IMG/VR virus record: IMGVR_UViG_3300050821_000824
Span: 1 to 41,765 of that record
Strand: one strand, 5' to 3'
Origin: a virus
Length of the DNA: 41,765 nt
Shown here piece after piece: positions 31,761 to 37,582 of this stretch. Below the pieces are notes generated by a model. That model saw only the letters and a list, made by a program, of their open reading frames with translations. It ran no database searches and was not told the origin of the DNA. The translations under genes and the position numbers were made by a program. Each line of letters opens with the position of its first letter. Positions within the stretch are counted from its first letter, which is position 1.

Positions 31761-32209
31761 CCACGCTCTACGACATTCCAAAGCTCCCCGAAACGGTCGG
31801 GCGCCTACTAGCTTCCGCCCGTACAGAACTCGGACATGATCGTCTCGATCAGGTCGTCAGGAATTCCGGGACGCCCAGCCAACCTCTCGGCCTTGTTGTC
31901 CAAAGTGATGAGGCCGAACGTCGTCAGCGCCAGCAGTTTGTTGACCAGCTGCTGGAGCTTGCCGAGATCTATCTCTCCGTCCTCACCCTTGACGGACCCG
32001 ATGCGGCTCAAGGTGCTCATTACCCCGATGCTGGCCTCCATCGTCCCGGGAATCTGGTTGAGGATTGCGTTGAATCCGGCTTTGATGTCGTCGGGTTTGT
32101 TCATCAGGCTTCTCCCTCTGTTGGTGCCGACTCGGCAACCGTAGGAGATGGGCACTCCGGCCCGGCGCGAAACGCTGGGCCCGGGCACGCCGAGGGCGGT
32201 GCCGAATGA
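31757..32209 (+). CDS. Doubtful forward frame overlapping a reverse gene
   Basis: 150 codons from a GTG overlapping the previous stop. The first 17-25 residues (TTLYDIPKLPETVGRLLASA) look like a real gene start, but the rest is codon-aligned antisense to the reverse gene at 31808-32104 and has a poor composition (many T-ending codons, low-complexity end). It may be a remnant of a forward gene interrupted by the reverse gene, or only an open shadow. Confidence 0.25.
   Translation: MTTLYDIPKLPETVGRLLASARTELGHDRLDQVVRNSGTPSQPLGLVVQSDEAERRQRQQFVDQLLELAEIYLSVLTLDGPDAAQGAHYPDAGLHRPGNLVEDCVESGFDVVGFVHQASPSVGADSATVGDGHSGPARNAGPGHAEGGAE
31808..32104 (-). CDS. Reverse small helical protein, repressor-regulon candidate
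   Basis: 98 residues. GGGAG lies 7 bases before the ATG on the reverse strand, and codons follow the G/C-ending preference of the genome. The protein is amphipathic and helical (NKPDDIKAGFNAILNQIPGT, GEIDLGKLQQLVNKLLALTT), with no recognised family. It stands on the strand opposite to the early operon, so a function in the lysogen (immunity, exclusion or regulation) is more likely than one in lytic growth. Its leader matches that of the gene at 32368-32607. Confidence 0.6.
   Translation of the reverse strand: MNKPDDIKAGFNAILNQIPGTMEASIGVMSTLSRIGSVKGEDGEIDLGKLQQLVNKLLALTTFGLITLDNKAERLAGRPGIPDDLIETIMSEFCTGGS
32105..32148 (-). promoter_or_regulatory. Leader/promoter A with operator-like site
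   Basis: Read on the reverse strand: TCTCCTACGGT with -10-like TACGGT (32143-32138), then TCGGCACCAA (32130-32121) at the expected start point, then GAGAAG and the ATG. Distance from TCTCCTACG to the ATG is 35 bases, the same as in leader B. TCGGCACCAA resembles O1 (TGGACACCAA). Confidence 0.5.
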
Positions 32210-32715
32210 GCGCCGGCGCCTACATCCCGATCCTCACCGAGGACCGCGTGCGCCAGATCATCCGCGAAGAACTCGCCGCCCACGGGATAAAGCCACCGGT
32301 ACCCGACACTCCCGAGCGGCGAGCCGAGCGAGAACGTCAAGACGCTCACACCGCGGCGCTCATGCACCTATTCGGCGTCGAGCTCCTCCACGACGACCTC
32401 ATCGTCCGTGACGCGGCCCTTGCGCTCATCAAGCGCACGAAGACGGTTGGCCGCCTCCAAATGACCAACGAGCGCAAACAGATCAACCAATGCACTGTGG
32501 ACGACCTCGGAGTCCGGCTCATTCCGTGCGATCCGATCATTCAAGGCGCGCAGGCGCTCGGAAGTAACGAATGCCGAGTCGGGAATGTTGGCGTTGATCT
32601 TGTCCATGAATCTTCTCTTTCGTTTGGTGTCGACAACCAGAGCGTAGGAGACGGGTCGGCGGGGGGCGCCGAGGAAGCGTCCCCCGTCACGACCGACGTG
32701 GGCGGTGCTGCATGA
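32206..32715 (+). CDS. Early protein with EDRVRQIIREE helix, 3' half antisense to a reverse gene
   Basis: 169 codons. The first 55 residues are convincing coding sequence lying outside any reverse gene: SAGAYIPILTEDRVRQIIRE, then a charged stretch PDTPERRAERERQDAHTAAL. From about codon 55 the frame is codon-aligned antisense to the reverse gene at 32368-32607, so the true end may be earlier or the two strands really share the DNA. The ATG-AGC start has weak GC-rich ribosome-site support and the stop overlaps the antirepressor ATG. Function unknown. Confidence 0.5.
   Translation: MSAGAYIPILTEDRVRQIIREELAAHGIKPPVPDTPERRAERERQDAHTAALMHLFGVELLHDDLIVRDAALALIKRTKTVGRLQMTNERKQINQCTVDDLGVRLIPCDPIIQGAQALGSNECRVGNVGVDLVHESSLSFGVDNQSVGDGSAGGAEEASPVTTDVGGAA
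32368..32607 (-). CDS. Reverse small acidic helical protein, repressor-regulon candidate
   Basis: 79 residues (MDKINANIPDSAFVTSERLR start, VVVEELDAE end), acidic and helical, with codons that follow the genome preference. AAAGAGAAG before the ATG is the ribosome site. No family recognised. It is the second reverse gene within the rightward operon and shares its leader layout with the first. The two proteins are not clearly related in sequence. Confidence 0.58.
   Translation of the reverse strand: MDKINANIPDSAFVTSERLRALNDRIARNEPDSEVVHSALVDLFALVGHLEAANRLRALDERKGRVTDDEVVVEELDAE
32608..32651 (-). promoter_or_regulatory. Leader/promoter B with operator-like site
   Basis: On the reverse strand: TCTCCTACGCT with -10-like TACGCT (32646-32641), then TCGACACCAA (32633-32624), then GAGAAG and the ATG, with the same 35-base spacing as leader A. 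TCGACACCAA differs from O1 (TGGACACCAA) at one base. Confidence 0.5.
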
Positions 32716-33524
32716 GCGCCGACGATTTCGCCGCACTCGAGCACGCGACCCCGATCGTCCAGGTTGCCGATGGCGTCGCGACGACGACATCCATGCGGAT
32801 CGCCAACGGCACCCACAACGAGCACCGGGCAGTACTCCAGCTCATCCGCGACAACATTGCCGACTTTGAAGAGTTCGGAGGGGTCGCATTTGAGATGCAA
32901 CCCTTCGACACCGCCGGCGGGACGCAGCAGCGCAACGTCGCGATCCTCAACGAGGACCACGCGACCCTGCTGCTGACGTACCTCCGCAACAACGATGTGG
33001 TCCGCGAGTTCAAGAAGCGGCTCGTCCACGCGTTCCGGGAACTGCGCCAGGAACTGGCTTACCGCGAGCCTGCACTGCAAGGCGCCGAACTGATGGCGGC
33101 TGGCTACGTCGAGGCGATGAAGCAGCTCGAGGCACGAGACGCGCGCATCCACCAGCTCGAGACCAAGGTGACCGCCGATGCCCCGAAGGTCACCTATGTG
33201 GACATGTACGTCACGGACGCGGATCTGTTGTCCTTCTCGACTGTCGCGTCGAGCAACAACGTCACAGAGAAGGCGTTGCGGGAGCTGTTGATTCGCAAGG
33301 ACTGGATTTACTGCCAGTCAGATTCGCGGTGGTCGGAACGCAAACAGCAGAAGGTGACTCGCAACCGGTATTCCGAGAAGGCCGACAAGAAACGGTACTT
33401 CCGCCGCGTCGAGAACCATGAAGCCCCGCGCTTCCGTGGCTCCGAGGTCATGCACACGCTGAAAATCACACCGCAGGGCGCCGAGGCCGTTGCCCGGTTG
33501 ATCGCGAAAGGGGTTGCGGCATGA
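32712..33524 (+). CDS. Antirepressor-type protein: Rha domain plus KilAC
   Basis: 270 residues. Residues 12-115 form a Rha-type domain (VATTTSMRIANGTHNEHRAV, then NVAILNEDHATLLLTYLRNN and VREFKKRLVHAFRELRQELA). A coiled coil (about 118-152) leads to a KilA-C/ANT domain (160-265: YVDMYVTDADLLSFSTVASS, LRELLIRKDWIYCQSDSRW, HTLKITPQGAEAVARLIAKG). Proteins of this layout antagonise phage repressors or act as early regulators. It is placed in the early operon soon after the Cro-like gene. Confidence 0.85.
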   Translation: MSADDFAALEHATPIVQVADGVATTTSMRIANGTHNEHRAVLQLIRDNIADFEEFGGVAFEMQPFDTAGGTQQRNVAILNEDHATLLLTYLRNNDVVREFKKRLVHAFRELRQELAYREPALQGAELMAAGYVEAMKQLEARDARIHQLETKVTADAPKVTYVDMYVTDADLLSFSTVASSNNVTEKALRELLIRKDWIYCQSDSRWSERKQQKVTRNRYSEKADKKRYFRRVENHEAPRFRGSEVMHTLKITPQGAEAVARLIAKGVAA

Positions 33525-33775
33525 AGCGATTCCCCCTCACCCAAGTCGCCGAGGAAGACGTGCCCGATGACATCAAGCATCCGAAGCGGTGGCTAATGGA
33601 GCGTCTGCGGGATGGCCGGCTGGAGGGCTACAAGTTCGGCAACCGGTGGTACATGACGGCGGAACAGAGGTCGCGGATCGGCTGCGTGAATCGGCGGCCT
33701 GAACCTGTTGCGTCGGAACAGGAGACGGTGACGTTGAAGTCTGTGTCTCCGCGGCGTTTGCGGAGGTCGGCGTGA
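33521..33775 (+). CDS. MerR-like DNA-binding protein, possible excisionase
   Basis: 84 residues, ATGA overlap with the antirepressor. The N-terminal 55 residues form a winged-helix of excisionase type: FPLTQVAEEDVPDDIKHPKR, then WLMERLRDGRLEGYKFGNRW with YMT following. Small early proteins of this kind often serve as the recombination directionality factor. The palindrome and repeats near attP are possible targets. A purely regulatory role is also possible. Confidence 0.62.
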   Translation: MKRFPLTQVAEEDVPDDIKHPKRWLMERLRDGRLEGYKFGNRWYMTAEQRSRIGCVNRRPEPVASEQETVTLKSVSPRRLRRSA

Positions 33776-33981
33776 GCACCCCGGTTCGTCCGTCGATTGT
33801 GCGGGCGTTGTTGGATTCTCGTCCGTCGCATCCGTCGAAGCGCGAGGGGGAGTTGCTCGCGGAGAATCATCGCCCGTCTACCCAGTTGGCTGCGGCGAAC
33901 GTTCGGATCACGGAGCTTGAGCGTCAGGCGGATTTGGTTGCGCGGCAACGGAATACGGCGGCTTGGGGGCGAGGCTGGTGA
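33772..33981 (+). CDS. 69-residue coiled-coil protein
   Basis: GTG overlapping the previous stop. A basic start (STPVRPSIVRALLDSRPSHP) leads to a helix with heptad character (LAAANVRITELERQADLVAR). Codon use is slightly poorer in GC at third positions than that of its neighbours. No family recognised. Confidence 0.5.
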   Translation: MSTPVRPSIVRALLDSRPSHPSKREGELLAENHRPSTQLAAANVRITELERQADLVARQRNTAAWGRGW

Positions 33982-34133
33982 TCACGTCGATGATTGTTGG
34001 GTCCATCATCTTGGCGTTGACGTTCCTCGCGTCGTGGTTGTTGTGGCCGGACTTTGAGCGGGAGTTCGACGCGGACATGCGGCGCCGGCTGGCTGAGTTG
34101 GATGCTGACGAGCGGCGTCGGAGGCAGTTGTGA
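33978..34133 (+). CDS. 51-residue single-pass membrane protein
   Basis: GTG overlapping the upstream stop, and the stop overlaps the next GTG. One membrane segment (MIVGSIILALTFLASWLLW) is followed by a charged cytoplasmic helix (EREFDADMRRRLAELDADER). Too short for a family call. Confidence 0.6.
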   Translation: MITSMIVGSIILALTFLASWLLWPDFEREFDADMRRRLAELDADERRRRQL

Positions 34134-34498
34134 TCGGCGACAGGATCGACCGGCTGATTGTCAAAGCTCTTGTCGTCCTGGGCTATCCGTTCGATGCGTG
34201 GTTCCTGCCTGCTGATCGCAATGTGCGTAAGGCGATGCGTGGCGAGTATCAGGCGCCGGAATGGGTTGAACGTCCTGCCGCTGGGGATGCGGCGGGCATG
34301 AGCGAGGGGGCGGCGATGTGTTCCAAAACACCCGCCCCCTCGCGCCCCGAACCGACTGAGGAACTGCTGCTCGCGGCGGCCAACTGGCTTGACGAGTACA
34401 GCCGACACCTGCACTTCAACATCCAGCGCCAGGACTACCTGTGTGGGTTGGTGCGTGATTTGCGTGACCGGGCAACGCTTTTCGCCCAAAACAGATAA
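34130..34498 (+). CDS. 122-residue protein, possible fusion of two small genes
   Basis: GTG coupled to the previous gene. The first 55 residues (DRIDRLIVKALVVLGYPFDA, ADRNVRKAMRGEYQAPEWVE) and the last 55 (EELLLAAANWLDEYSRHLHF, QRQDYLCGLVRDLRDRATLF) look like separate modules, joined by a low-complexity linker with internal Met residues (MSEGAAMCSKTPAPSRPEP). The linker DNA forms a very strong hairpin (34302-34343). It may be a deletion fusion or a linker with an RNA role. Function unknown. Confidence 0.55.
   Translation: MIGDRIDRLIVKALVVLGYPFDAWFLPADRNVRKAMRGEYQAPEWVERPAAGDAAGMSEGAAMCSKTPAPSRPEPTEELLLAAANWLDEYSRHLHFNIQRQDYLCGLVRDLRDRATLFAQNR
34302..34343 (+). promoter_or_regulatory. Strong hairpin inside an early gene
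   Basis: GCGAGGGGGCGG (34302-34313) pairs with CCGCCCCCTCGC (34332-34343), a perfect 12-bp stem. After a 4-base bulge (CGAT), GTGTT/AACAC form 5 more pairs around the loop CCAA. No T-run follows. It lies where the coding sequence is low-complexity, so the RNA structure may be the selected feature. Confidence 0.55.
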
Positions 34499-34527
34499 AT
34501 GAATCAACCAACGAAGGGAAACCAATC

Positions 34528-35358
34528 ATGTCTATCGATCTCGACCGCATCACCCATCCGCTGCGACTGGCGAAGGGTTCGCACGAGCCTGGTAGCGGCA
34601 AAGGATGTGCGATGAATGTGATCTCGTACATCAACGGCGACAGCAAGATCACCGACTACCCAGAATGCTCGGCCCGTCCGCTGGCCCGCATCGTGCAGGG
34701 CATCAACGACATGCTGGCTGGACCGGACGGCTACCTGTCTCCGGAGAACAGCGTGTTGGTTCTGGACCTGGGTTGGGCGACTGTGGGTACGGCCGGCGTG
34801 CTGGATTCGGTGCTGTGGCAGTGGATGTCGGACCTGTTGGTTCATCCGGAGCGCGGCGTGGTCAAGTATGCGCGACCTGATGGTGTGGCCCCAATCCGGC
34901 GCGTGGCTGAGCTGTTGGCGTTGAAGGCGTCGGGCGTCCAGGTCTCGTTGGCAGATTGGCGCGCTGCGCGCGACTCGGCCTATGAAGCACGCCGTGCCGC
35001 AGCCGCAGACGCATACGCAGCCGCAGCCGCATACGCAGCCGCAGACGCAGACGCATACGCATACGCAGACGCATACGCATACGCATACGCAGCCGCAGCC
35101 GCATACGCAGACGCAGCCGCATACGCAGACGCAGCCGCAGCCGCAGCCGCATACGCAGACGCAGCCGCAGACGCAGCCGCAGCCGCAGCCGCAGACGCAT
35201 ACGCAGCCGCATACGCAGCCGCAGACGCATACGCAGACGCACGAATTGACTTCGTCCGCTGGGCAATCCAGCACTGGCGGGACCTCGCGGGGCTTGATCA
35301 GCCGGCCGACATCAGTGCCGACGACGTCAACGGCGCACTCGTCCGCATCAACGCCTGA
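34528..35358 (+). CDS. Early protein with (Ala-Ala/Tyr/Asp)40 repeat
   Basis: 276 residues. Residues 1-150 are a normal domain (SIDLDRITHPLRLAKGSHEP, VISYINGDSKITDYPECSAR, LVLDLGWATVGTAGVLDSVL). Residues 158-237 are a strict dipeptide repeat in which every first residue is Ala and the second is Ala, Tyr or Asp. A short C-terminal domain follows (RIDFVRWAIQHWRDLAGLDQ). The repeat should form a long Ala-rich helix with stripes of Tyr and Asp. Ala/Tyr-rich repeats occur in some actinophage proteins, but function is unknown. GAAGGGAAACC ribosome site before the ATG. Confidence 0.68.
   Translation: MSIDLDRITHPLRLAKGSHEPGSGKGCAMNVISYINGDSKITDYPECSARPLARIVQGINDMLAGPDGYLSPENSVLVLDLGWATVGTAGVLDSVLWQWMSDLLVHPERGVVKYARPDGVAPIRRVAELLALKASGVQVSLADWRAARDSAYEARRAAAADAYAAAAAYAAADADAYAYADAYAYAYAAAAAYADAAAYADAAAAAAAYADAAADAAAAAAADAYAAAYAAADAYADARIDFVRWAIQHWRDLAGLDQPADISADDVNGALVRINA
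34999..35238 (+). repeat. 40 tandem hexanucleotides of three types
   Basis: An uninterrupted run of 40 hexamers, each GCAGCC (16 copies), GCATAC (13) or GCAGAC (11). The first codon is always GCA; only the second codon varies. No other hexamer occurs in the run. This is far more uniform than protein selection needs, since Ala has four codons, and points to recent expansion or gene conversion. Confidence 0.9.
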
Positions 35359-35373
35359 CTCAACAAATGAAAC

Positions 35374-35404
35374 GGCGTCGTCCCGGTACCAGCGAGACGA
35401 CGCC
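35374..35404 (+). promoter_or_regulatory. Stem-loop in early leader (SL element 3)
   Basis: GGCGTCGTC pairs with GACGACGCC (9 bp), then a C/A mismatch, 2 pairs (CG/CG) and a 7-base loop GTACCAG. It is followed by ACCAACGAAAGGA, the ribosome site of the next gene. Same design as elements 1 and 2; the loop GTACCAG resembles GTGCAAG of element 2. Confidence 0.6.
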
Positions 35405-35423
35405 ACCAACGAAAGGAACTCTC

Positions 35424-35684
35424 GTGTCAGAGAACAGCTTACCGGATGGATTCAATGTGATCCATCTGTCGTCGGGAACGCGCATGTGGGTTGGACCCGA
35501 CACACTCACTGAACCGATGGTTGTCTATGCGTTCCCGGTTGACCTGGACGCATGGAAAGCGACGTTCACCAACGGTTCTGGAGATTCGTCCTGCGAGAAA
35601 GGCATGTTTGAGACGGTCGACGAGCTGGAGAAGGCTGCGGCTGAGTGGTGCGGTCGAGTGCTGGCGGCAGGAGTGTCGGCATGA
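35424..35684 (+). CDS. 86-residue early protein, function unknown
   Basis: GTG with GAAAGGA at 35411-35417, six bases upstream; an earlier in-frame start lies within the stem-loop and is rejected. The product is a compact alpha/beta protein (FNVIHLSSGTRMWVGPDTLT, EPMVVYAFPVDLDAWKATF, FETVDELEKAAAEWCGRVLA). No family recognised. It is coupled to the next gene by an ATGA overlap. Confidence 0.62.
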   Translation: MSENSLPDGFNVIHLSSGTRMWVGPDTLTEPMVVYAFPVDLDAWKATFTNGSGDSSCEKGMFETVDELEKAAAEWCGRVLAAGVSA

Positions 35685-35827
35685 GCACCACCGACCACCT
35701 CGCCCAGGCGAAGATCAACATCCGAGGCGACGCCGAGGACGTCCAAGCGGCAATCGCGAACGCGCTGATTGACATCGCCGAATCGTTGCGCACCATCGCC
35801 GAGCAGGGTCCGGGTAGCGCGCAATGA
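35681..35827 (+). CDS. 48-residue acidic helical protein
   Basis: ATG overlapping the previous stop. [20 protein letters not shown], then [20 protein letters not shown], probably two helices. The stop overlaps the next ATG. Function unknown. Confidence 0.55.
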   Translation: MSTTDHLAQAKINIRGDAEDVQAAIANALIDIAESLRTIAEQGPGSAQ

Positions 35828-35958
35828 TCGACCCCCGCCTAATCTCCGTCGCCGACCAGGTCCGTGCCATCCGCCGCATGACCGTCACCGAACTCGCCGA
35901 CACCCTCGCAACCATCCACCAGACGTATTCCAACGAACTCGAGGCGGTACCAGCATGA
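35824..35958 (+). CDS. 44-residue helical protein
   Basis: ATG overlapping the previous stop (ATGA) and itself ending in an ATGA overlap with the pentapeptide gene. It reads [20 protein letters not shown], then [19 protein letters not shown]. The tight coupling at both ends is the main support for it being real. Confidence 0.5.
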   Translation: MIDPRLISVADQVRAIRRMTVTELADTLATIHQTYSNELEAVPA

Positions 35959-36725
35959 TTGAGATAAAGACTGTCGGTGGGCGTGTGTTGTACACGGCCA
36001 CAGCGGCTTCCGACGTCAAAGCGGCCTTGATTGAGGCTGTGAAGGGCGGCGCGAACCTGGGCGGCGCGGACCTGGGCGGCGCGAACCTGTACGGCGCGAA
36101 CCTGCGCGGCGCGGACCTGGGCGGCGCGAACCTGTACGGCGCGGACCTGGGCGGCGCGGACCTGCGCGGCGCGGACCTGCGCGGCGCGGACCTGGGCGGC
36201 GCGGACCTGCGCGGCGCGGACCTGCGCGGCGCGGACCTGTACGGCGCGGACCTGCGCGGCGCGGACCTGCGCGGCGCGAACCTGTACGGCGCGAACCTGT
36301 ACGGCGCGAACCTGGGCGGCGCGAACCTGTACGGCGCGAACCTGGGCGGCGCGAACCTGTACGGCGCGAAAAACGCCGAACTCGCCATCGCCAAAACCCG
36401 CATCATCCCCGACGAAGGCAGTTACATCGGCTGGAAGAAAGTGACCGGCAACTGTGTCGTCAAGTTGCGAATCCCCAGCAAGGCCAAGCGTTCTCACGCA
36501 TCGGGTCGTAAGTGCCGGGCGTCTCAGGCGAAGGTCTTGGCGATCTTCAATATCGAGACGGGCGCTGAAGTGTCGGAGGCGTACAGCTTGCGTGACCATA
36601 CGTTCGTGTACCGGGTTGGGGAGACGGTTATGCCGCGTGAGCCGTTCGACGATGACATGTGGAACGAGTGCGCTTCCGGAATTCACCACTATATTTCACG
36701 GATCGAGGCTGAGAATCATGTCTAG
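35955..36725 (+). CDS. Pentapeptide-repeat protein with DUF5758-like C-terminus
   Basis: 256 residues. After a short N-terminal domain ([20 protein letters not shown]) come 21 consecutive pentapeptides A-[DN]-L-[RGY]-G (about residues 33-137), which should form a right-handed quadrilateral beta-helix. The C-terminal domain (about 148-256: [78 protein letters not shown]) matches the DUF5758 pattern found with pentapeptide repeats in phages. MfpA and Qnr are pentapeptide proteins that mimic DNA and bind gyrase, so a DNA-mimic role is possible; the Asn/Asp/Arg mix here is less acidic than a strict mimic. Confidence 0.82.
   Translation: MIEIKTVGGRVLYTATAASDVKAALIEAVKGGANLGGADLGGANLYGANLRGADLGGANLYGADLGGADLRGADLRGADLGGADLRGADLRGADLYGADLRGADLRGANLYGANLYGANLGGANLYGANLGGANLYGAKNAELAIAKTRIIPDEGSYIGWKKVTGNCVVKLRIPSKAKRSHASGRKCRASQAKVLAIFNIETGAEVSEAYSLRDHTFVYRVGETVMPREPFDDDMWNECASGIHHYISRIEAENHV
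36048..36362 (+). repeat. 21 tandem 15-bp units encoding pentapeptides
   Basis: Every unit reads GGCGCG-[GA]AC-CTG-[GGC, TAC or CGC]. Only two positions vary and all other codons are identical across 315 bp. As in the hexamer array 1 kb upstream, synonymous sites show no drift. Confidence 0.9.
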
Positions 36726-37053
36726 ATTTGCCGCCGCCTTTTGGCTGTCTGCTGTGTGGTTGATCCCCGTCGTTGGTTTCTTCCAGCCTGTTGCCCGCGC
36801 CGACACCCTGACACCCACCGAGTCGGCGTATGTGCAGGCGTACGGGGGCGACGTGTGCGCGGCTCTCGATAAATTCCACACGATCAGCGGTGTCGTCTCG
36901 GTCGTCAAGGGCGTTGTGAACTCGGGGTTTACACCGGATCAGGCGGTCACGGTGGTCAATGTCGCCGTCGCAACGTACTGCCCGGCTAACTGGGCGCTCC
37001 CGCAGCAGACCGGGGCCTACTTCCGCGACCAGCAGAAAGGACAACGGGTATGA
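36718..37053 (+). CDS. Secreted DUF732-family protein
   Basis: 111 residues from the ATG at 36718, overlapping the pentapeptide gene by 8 bases. Sec signal peptide ([20 protein letters not shown], ending VARA near residue 27). The mature part matches DUF732: [20 protein letters not shown], then [20 protein letters not shown], with two cysteines that probably pair. DUF732 proteins are small secreted proteins of mycobacteria of unknown function. Their presence in a phage early region suggests capture from a host and a role at the cell envelope. Confidence 0.72.
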   Translation: MSRFAAAFWLSAVWLIPVVGFFQPVARADTLTPTESAYVQAYGGDVCAALDKFHTISGVVSVVKGVVNSGFTPDQAVTVVNVAVATYCPANWALPQQTGAYFRDQQKGQRV

Positions 37054-37385
37054 GCGAGACAACGCCAGAACAAGCCAAGGCTGCAGCGGAAGTGCTGCGG
37101 GCGTTCCAAATGCCGCCGCACGTGTGGACCCAAAGCGAGTCAGAAGCAATGGGCCGTAGCGCTCGAATCCTCGACGGCATCGCGGGTCGTCTCGAACGCG
37201 AACAGGCCGCGAAAGCCAAGCGGGACAAGCGCATCGAAGAACTAGCCGATCTGCTGTTCCGCTTCCGCTCCGACTATCCGACAATTGGTGACTACTCGAT
37301 GAGTAAGGCGAGTGGTTACCACCGGTACGCCACTGTCTTTCTCGACCGTTACCCGTGCCTGCTCGACGAGGACGCTGGGCAATGA
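37050..37385 (+). CDS. 111-residue helical early protein
   Basis: ATG overlapping the previous stop. A helical start (ETTPEQAKAAAEVLRAFQMP) with a coiled coil (DGIAGRLEREQAAKAKRDKR) and a Tyr-rich end (SKASGYHRYATVFLDRYPCL). No family recognised. Coupled to the next gene. Confidence 0.6.
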   Translation: MSETTPEQAKAAAEVLRAFQMPPHVWTQSESEAMGRSARILDGIAGRLEREQAAKAKRDKRIEELADLLFRFRSDYPTIGDYSMSKASGYHRYATVFLDRYPCLLDEDAGQ

Positions 37386-37582
37386 GCGCACCGAATCCCG
37401 CCGACCGCATCACCGATCTCGAGCTGCGCAACGAGAACCTGCACCTGCACAACGAGGCACTACGGCGTCAGATTGCGAGCCTGGAACGCCGGCTGTCATT
37501 GGCGAACGAGACAAGCCGCGAGTTGGCCGGGCGACTACGTGAAACCCGTTGCGGCGCGACCATGAACGGAGTATCAGCGTGA
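37382..37582 (+). CDS. 66-residue coiled-coil protein
   Basis: ATG overlapping the previous stop. A continuous coiled coil (DRITDLELRNENLHLHNEAL, RRQIASLERRLSLANETSRE) of about 50 residues covers most of the protein. Function unknown. Confidence 0.58.
   Translation: MSAPNPADRITDLELRNENLHLHNEALRRQIASLERRLSLANETSRELAGRLRETRCGATMNGVSA

Noticed and set aside
34504-35409. Reverse frame coding for Cys-Val-Cys-Gly repeats
   Set aside because: It is the complement of the GCA-rich hexamer array; the flanks do not look like a gene and the forward protein has normal domains on both sides.
35367-35423. Earlier start for the 86-residue protein
   Set aside because: The extra codons cover the stem-loop and the ribosome site that serves the GTG at 35424.
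34999-36362. Tandem repeats that could suggest a CRISPR array
   Set aside because: Units are 6 and 15 bp, in frame, contiguous without spacers, and encode dipeptide and pentapeptide repeats.
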